Shown here: positions 5,789-6,920 of the stretch, piece after piece | Numbering within the stretch: the first letter of the stretch is position 1 | Layout: every line of letters begins with the position of its first letter | NCBI GenBank assembly: GCA_017990865.1 | Contig: JAGNNB010000163.1 | Coordinates: 1-6,920, forward strand | Direction of reading: 5' to 3' | From: Lysobacteraceae bacterium | GTDB taxonomy: Bacteria > Pseudomonadota > Gammaproteobacteria > Xanthomonadales > Xanthomonadaceae | DNA: 6,920 nt | Notes under the pieces: generated by a model | What the model saw: the letters and a program-made list of their open reading frames with translations, nothing else | Database searches by the model: none | What the model was told of the DNA's origin: nothing | Translations under genes and position numbers: made by a program

Positions 5789-6661
5789 ATGTCCCCACGT
5801 TCCCACCGCCTTCGTCCGCTCGCCGCCGCCCTGTTCGTGTCGGCGGCGCTGGCGGCGCCGCTCGCCTTCGCCGGCGAGCGCGAAGACACTCAGGCCGACA
5901 ACGCCGCGCGCGTGCTGTCGGAAATCCAGGCGATCCCCGAATCGGCGATCCCCGACAAATTGCTCGACGAGGCCAAGGCCATCGTGATCGTGCCCGACAC
6001 GGTCAAAGCCAGCTTGCTGCTGGGCGGCCGCCGCGGTCGCGGCCTGTTGGCGGTGCGTACCGCCGACGGCGACTGGTCGAACCCCAGTTTCGTCACCCTC
6101 ACCGGCGGCAGCATCGGCCTGCAGGTCGGCGTGCAGTCGGCGGACGTGGTGCTGGTGTTCCGCAGCGAGCGCGGCCTGGATTCGATCGTCAACGGCAAAT
6201 TCACCCTGGGCGCCGATGCCGGCGTCGCCGCCGGGCCGATGGGCCGCAACGCCGCCGCCGCCACCGACGGGCGGATGAAGGCCGAAATCTGGTCGTGGTC
6301 GCGCGCCCGCGGCTTGTTCGCCGGCGTCGCGCTGGATGGCGCAGTGCTGTCGATCGACGACAAGTCCAATGAAGCGGTGTACGGCCGCGACACCACGCCG
6401 CGGATGATCTTCGAGGACCGTGCGCCGCAGGGCGCGTCCGCTGCGGTGGCGAAGTTCCGCGACATGCTGGTGCAGGCCAGCACCGGCGCCGGCCAGCGCC
6501 GCGCCGACGACCCGTCCCCGACCGCCGCGTCTCCGATCATGCCAGTCGCGCCCGCCGATGCCATGCCCGCTGCGACGGCGCCCACGGGCGATGCCCAGCC
6601 GGCGCAGCCGCAACCGTTCGAGACCGTCGACACGCCGGCCAAGGCCGAACCGCTGCCCTGA
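5789..6661 (+). CDS. Secreted SYLF (Ysc84-like) lipid-binding protein
   Basis: This 290-residue protein starts with a signal peptide: basic MSPRSHRLR, hydrophobic [17 protein letters not shown], and a probable cleavage after Ala28 (AFA-GE). It should therefore be periplasmic. The mature part is a SYLF/DUF500 domain (about 35-230). It contains AKAIVIVPD at 62-70, [10 protein letters not shown] at 81-90, [22 protein letters not shown] around 100-121, and the hallmark [20 protein letters not shown] at 168-187. Eukaryotic SYLF proteins bind phosphoinositides; the bacterial function is poorly defined. Residues from about 231 to the end form a Pro/Ala/Thr-rich, probably disordered tail that is not part of the domain. 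The ATG at 5789 is supported by GGAG at 5777-5780, eight bases before it. The gene is divergent from hemH and is followed by tatA in the same direction after 155 bases. Confidence 0.92.
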   Translation: MSPRSHRLRPLAAALFVSAALAAPLAFAGEREDTQADNAARVLSEIQAIPESAIPDKLLDEAKAIVIVPDTVKASLLLGGRRGRGLLAVRTADGDWSNPSFVTLTGGSIGLQVGVQSADVVLVFRSERGLDSIVNGKFTLGADAGVAAGPMGRNAAAATDGRMKAEIWSWSRARGLFAGVALDGAVLSIDDKSNEAVYGRDTTPRMIFEDRAPQGASAAVAKFRDMLVQASTGAGQRRADDPSPTAASPIMPVAPADAMPAATAPTGDAQPAQPQPFETVDTPAKAEPLP

Positions 6662-6663
6662 CC

Positions 6664-6679
6664 GATCGTTACAACGATC
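6664..6679 (+). terminator. Weak hairpin after the SYLF gene
   Basis: GATCGT and ACGATC pair around a four-base TACA loop, starting three bases after the stop codon. A short TTTT run occurs only at 6690-6693, ten bases after the stem, so it is a poor intrinsic terminator. It may be only a transcript-end structure. Confidence 0.3.
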
Positions 6680-6783
6680 TTCCCGGTCGTTTTCAAGCCG
6701 CGAGTCCGGCGCATGTCCGGCCTCGCTCCCGACGAAAACGCCCTGCCGCGACACCGCACTCAACCTGCGTCGCGGTGGTGCGT

Positions 6784-6789
6784 TATCCT
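6784..6789 (+). promoter_or_regulatory. Candidate -10 box of tatA
   Basis: TATCCT matches four of six -10 positions and lies 27 bases before the tatA ATG. No convincing -35 hexamer is found 16-18 bases upstream. The region just before it holds a 7-base-pair inverted repeat, CCGCGAC (6746-6752) with GTCGCGG (6769-6775). Confidence 0.3.
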
Positions 6790-6816
6790 GAGCAACCCCT
6801 CACTGCGAGCGCACCC

Positions 6817-6920
6817 ATGGGCAGTTTCAGCATCTGGCATTGGATCATCGTCCTGGTGATCGTGCTCTTGGTGTTCGGCACCAAACGCCTGACCAGCGGC
6901 GCCAAGGACTTGGGCAAGGC
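6817..6920 (+). CDS. tatA: Sec-independent translocase subunit TatA (5' part)
   Basis: Only the first 34 codons are inside the window. They read [20 protein letters not shown] then [14 protein letters not shown], which is the TatA/TatE pattern. There is a short N-terminal stretch with the S-x-W-H-W-x-I-V core, one transmembrane helix (about 7-20), the conserved Phe-Gly hinge at 20-21, and the start of the amphipathic helix. TatA multimers form the membrane passage that exports folded proteins with twin-arginine signals. tatB and tatC would be expected next but lie outside. The ATG at 6817 has only a weak upstream GCGAGC as ribosome site. TatB is less likely because its N-terminus normally begins MFDIGF-like with a different helix. 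Confidence 0.93.
   Translation, partial: MGSFSIWHWIIVLVIVLLVFGTKRLTSGAKDLGK

Noticed and set aside
5613..5987. 124-codon open frame in the hemH-SYLF gap
   Set aside because: Arg-rich, no ribosome site, overlaps the signal peptide region of the SYLF gene in another frame.
6746..6775. 7-bp inverted repeat before tatA as a terminator or operator
   Set aside because: The loop is 16 bases, there is no T run, and chance pairing is likely at this G+C content.

Overview
The window is high-GC DNA that looks like a chromosomal segment of a gammaproteobacterium of the Xanthomonadaceae type (Lysobacter, Luteimonas or a relative). Three things suggest this: xanthomonad-like TtcA, RdgC and HemH proteins, dense GTAG/GTGG-headed palindromic REP sequences, and start codons placed right behind -10-like boxes. 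The genus is inference. I see no phage, plasmid, transposase, CRISPR array, tRNA or rRNA.

Layout: (1) 19-924 + ttcA, tRNA C32 2-thiolation, probably from a near-leaderless mRNA. (2) 928-1017, a short inverted-repeat element between ttcA and rdgC. (3) 1040-1945 + rdgC, a recombination-associated DNA-binding protein. (4) 1946-2645, a 700-base stretch with no credible gene. It is filled by two back-to-back tandem arrays, of 84-base and 185-base period, built from ten REP palindromes. It ends in a perfect 25-base inverted repeat and a promoter. (5) 2646-3431 + a YgjP/DUF45-type zinc metallopeptidase. (6) 3432-3633, two REP doublets (REPINs) between convergent genes. (7) 5536-3634 on the minus strand, hemH (ferrochelatase) followed by an overlapping alpha/beta hydrolase gene, a likely two-gene operon. 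(8) 5537-5788, a divergent intergenic region with a candidate promoter and a GC-rich leader hairpin. (9) 5789-6661 + a secreted SYLF/Ysc84-like lipid-binding protein. (10) 6817 to the end + the first 34 codons of tatA, cut by the window edge.

The genes are mostly independent housekeeping functions: tRNA modification, recombination control, the last step of haem synthesis, a periplasmic lipid-binding protein and the Tat translocase. The only clear operonic link is hemH with the hydrolase, whose frames overlap by 8 bases. I found no convincing new multi-gene system. The most unusual content is non-coding: the nested REP arrays with covarying stems and an in-place switch of REP type, the mutually exclusive hairpins ahead of the SYLF gene, and the apparent leaderless starts of ttcA and the metallopeptidase.
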